The notes under the pieces are model-generated. The model saw nothing but the letters and a program-made list of their open reading frames with translations. It was not told the origin of the DNA and did not search any database. This document shows positions 61,155 through 64,000 of a stretch of 64,000 nt of DNA, in pieces. The position numbers were made by a program, and so were the translations under genes. The DNA is from Paragonimus westermani. Lineage: Eukaryota; Platyhelminthes; Trematoda; Plagiorchiida; Troglotrematidae. The stretch is from positions 16,681 through 80,680 of the forward strand of contig QNGE01003522.1 of assembly GCA_008508345.1 (NCBI GenBank), written 5' to 3'. The stretch's first letter is position 1, and every line of letters begins with the position of its first letter.

Positions 61155-61700
61155 TTTGAATTTCGAAATGCTGAAGCCTCTCTTGTTCAACAGTTGTAAC
61201 GAGGTGTCTAAGCAAAATGGCTGCTACACATCTCACTGATCCACAGCAAGTTTATAACACAGCATTCGTCGAATAATTCTGTCATGGCCAGGTTCCACAC
61301 ATTTGTACATCTTTCCCGTCCTATTAACTCCGTCAAAACAAAATTCAGCGTGCAGCTTTCAAACAGCACTTGGTCGCTTACTGTTGACTTGTAAACAATG
61401 AAGATATCGTTAATGATCTGGGTGACTGTATAACTCCTTTTAAGGTGAATATTGCAGTTCGACTGAACGAATGAACTTTGTGTGGTTCTCGTTCGGACGT
61501 GTATTGAAGTGTCGAGTACCTACGGAAAAGTTGCATCCTATTTTATTTATACGACCATACCGTGAAAACCTTTGCGAGCATTCCAGTGATAGTCGCTTGG
61601 ATTCTGTGGGATCTTTCTATGTGCATCTGATTGAAGAGGTCGTCGAAAAAACTATATGGTTCTCCTGGGCTACAGATTTTCCGGTTATTAATTTACGGTA
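61155..61700 (+). repeat. Inverted repeat, arm 2 (perfect 383-bp core 61155-61537)
   Basis: The core is the exact reverse complement of 9392-9774. From 61538 to about 61700 homology continues at roughly 75%. In that part the + frame reads NLCEHSSDSRLDSVGSFYVH then IEEVVEKTIWF, similar to the translated partner, which suggests an old coding repeat. Confidence 0.92.
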
Positions 61701-64000
61701 AAATCATGAGCGACCTGATGTGCATGCTGAACAGAAACGTCAGTCCGCAGGCCGGATGACACCACTGTAATCAACTTGAAAGTTTTCACTCACAGGAATT
61801 AGGGGTTACCTAACTGAACTGTCTCATGATCTGAATTGTTGTTAGCCGGGATTAGAATTACCATAACACAAGAAACTGGTCACTTTGTAATCGATAAGGT
61901 TGTGGTGTACAGAGCTACCAATAGAGGAAAAGCAGAACAGGAATCTGAGCGGTAGTAAGCAATCTGTTTTTTGGAAAAATAACGCTTTTTACACAGGGGC
62001 AACAGTATTTATGACTGTCATTGAGCGTCAAACGCCCGCACGTTTTGATTGGCCTGTTTGTTGCTGTGTTCTTATACGACCTTGGGTCTAGCAACCCGGC
62101 CGTTTGAAACAGGTACGCAATCACCAGGACCTAATCGCCGACTGTGACTGGCTGGCGCCAGTCTGACCGTAACTGCGTTTGTAACAGCTTGTGCGCGAAC
62201 GCTGATTGGCTGGACATTCTCCAATCAAGAAACTGCTCCAATTCAAACTCATTACAAAGGTGACCTGAACAAATATACAACACAATGATGAAAATATTGG
62301 AACGTATTACTGGTGGTTGTAGATAAGCTGTGCCTTAAAATGAAATCCGCACTTCTGTTATAAAAGTTGTTGGGTTCATCCACTCCACGCGTTAAGTAAG
62401 ATACTTTTCCTAAGTCCTTTGAAAGTGAACGACAAAAAGCATACTAATTTAGTTAACCGATCAGCGTTTCCTTTTCATGTCTGTAGATACATGTAGCAGG
62501 CCGTTGTTTCTGCGAGATACTGGTAACATCTACCAGTTGTGCATCCTCAGAGCTGCTAGAAAAAACGACTCCACAAAAGGCTGCTACGAGGCATTGTACT
62601 CTGTAGTAACTTACAAACTTCTCATTATCTGGATCACGAATAACTGAAAGTGCAGAAAACAACCCCTTTCTCCCTAATCCGATGCTGGAACGCAATGCTA
62701 CTCACAGCAGAACGGCCACGTAAATGAAGGCTGTAATCTGTAAGGATCAGTAACAAGAAATCTCATTGAGGATAATATTCGATGGCAGTAAACGAGTGAG
62801 TAATGGCGGCCGTGCATAACTGGTGTTTGAAACGCTACGTGAAAGAATTACCACAGAAAAACTTGAAGATTCCCACTGTTTCGAATGAACTGACATGTTG
62901 CAACCACACACACCCAGCTTTCGTCTCCTCTGGCATAATACTTCAGTGTTTTTATTTGACATATGAAAATACTACTTAACAAAATGATCAGCACTAAGAT
63001 CGTTCTCCGACCACCTTAAATAAATTCTTCAGTTTCAATTTTCAATTTAAAAATTGAACTGCGCACTGTCACGTCTCGTGAGTGCAACTGATGACATTCT
63101 CACTTATTTGTACGTTAACTGAACGAACGCCTTCCATTGTGATGTGCTTAAGCGAAGTGACCGTTTATGGCTAGCCTTCTGTTGAATTTTGGCTCGGTGG
63201 CAGATTCATAGTGTAATTGGTATCCCTACTGTAGACTTAAGGGGAGAATTATCCAACATCTTTATTGCGGGGGTCCAATCACACTACCTAAACAATTTCG
63301 TGGACTATAACAACGAGTCATATGTATAAGATTATCTGCATATAGGAGATGCATGGACATTGTTCGGAAATGCTTCTTAATGAACCGAAATAGCAAACTG
63401 CAAAGAAAACGTCCATGAAATCCTTCGTGATGTTAAGGGAGATAAGGACTAAAGTTGGAGAGAAGATTGTTCAACCATACGTTATCAGATAGAATGCACA
63501 TAGAGGTCTATAAGACATCAGTGCACCACTGGTCAGTATGTCCGGATGCCTGACAGAAAGCACAATCAACTTTTTGATTACACATTAAAGAAACAAACGG
63601 CAATAATCATAGTTGGCTGTAACTCACAAATTACCAATATCTGCATTAGCAGAACGGAAAGGACAAGCACGCTCGTTGATGGAAGAAGTGTCGGTTAGGT
63701 GTGATTATACTTTCCAAGAGCCATTTGTTTTGAACGAGTTTGCATAGGGATCGGATGAATTTGTTCCATAGGTAGATTTAGCATATCCCGTTCACGAAAA
63801 AGGTTTATTCATACTGGTACCTAATACAAAAGCTTAACTCCAATCTACAAGAACACTATTCCAAGTTTGGAAAACCTTAGAATGGAAAAATGGCAAATTT
63901 GTATAGTTTGATTTTTATAACTGTCTTTAATCAGAACATCTCCTTGGAGCTCAATTATCAACTAATTTGGACTTTAGAAATCTTCGCAATTACAAGTAGT
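61701..64000. other. Window end, no firm gene
   Basis: Possible minus-strand exons at 62.45-62.75 kb are described among the findings. From 62.8 kb to the end no feature is supported. Confidence 0.55.

Noticed and set aside
1..64000. CRISPR arrays, bacterial operons, phage-type systems
   Set aside because: Genes are spliced and the repeats are eukaryotic retroelements. No regularly spaced short repeats or ribosome-binding sites are present.

Overview
The window looks like nuclear DNA of a parasitic flatworm, most likely a digenean trematode of the Fasciola/Opisthorchis/Paragonimus type. The basis is intron-rich animal genes with long introns, spliceosomal GT-AG sites, AT-leaning sequence, and remains of RTE-like and Penelope-like (GIY-YIG) retroelements, a mix common in trematode genomes. 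The genus cannot be fixed from the sequence alone.

Two host genes can be rebuilt, and they converge. On the + strand the left third holds an EDEM3-type ER mannosidase-like gene. Its 5' exons lie before base 1. In-window exons are 299-540, 4048-4311, 4439-5224, 8251-8335, 16672-17195 and 17775-18006, with two probable small 3' exons at 23541-23581 and 23702-23770. They encode the later part of the GH47 mannosidase fold, a linker and a PA (protease-associated) domain. On the - strand, 53675 to 38153 holds a complete six-exon core-1 beta-1,3-galactosyltransferase gene (C1GALT1, T-synthase, family GT31). Its splice phases fit exactly and it encodes 347 residues. Both products act on glycoproteins in the secretory pathway, EDEM3 in ER quality control and C1GALT1 in Golgi O-glycosylation. 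Their proximity is probably chance.

The rest is introns and intergenic DNA filled with decayed mobile elements: an antisense RTE-like reverse transcriptase in an EDEM3 intron (5.3-6.9 kb), a similar RTE 3' end at 56.9-57.6 kb, Penelope-like elements at 13.8-15.6, 35.4-35.9 and 40.5-41.9 kb, with weaker traces at 9.8 and 58.5 kb, and at least a dozen pieces of one tRNA-derived SINE-like family.

The most unusual structural signals are a 383-bp sequence present twice in inverted orientation with no mismatch (9392-9774 and 61155-61537), bordered on one side by clearly diverged homology, and a 49-bp near-perfect hairpin (26059-26107) flanked by a 12-bp direct repeat. I saw no convincing new enzymatic or defence system. 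Two places (26.4-27.9 kb + strand, 62.4-62.75 kb - strand) may hold exons of genes I do not recognise.
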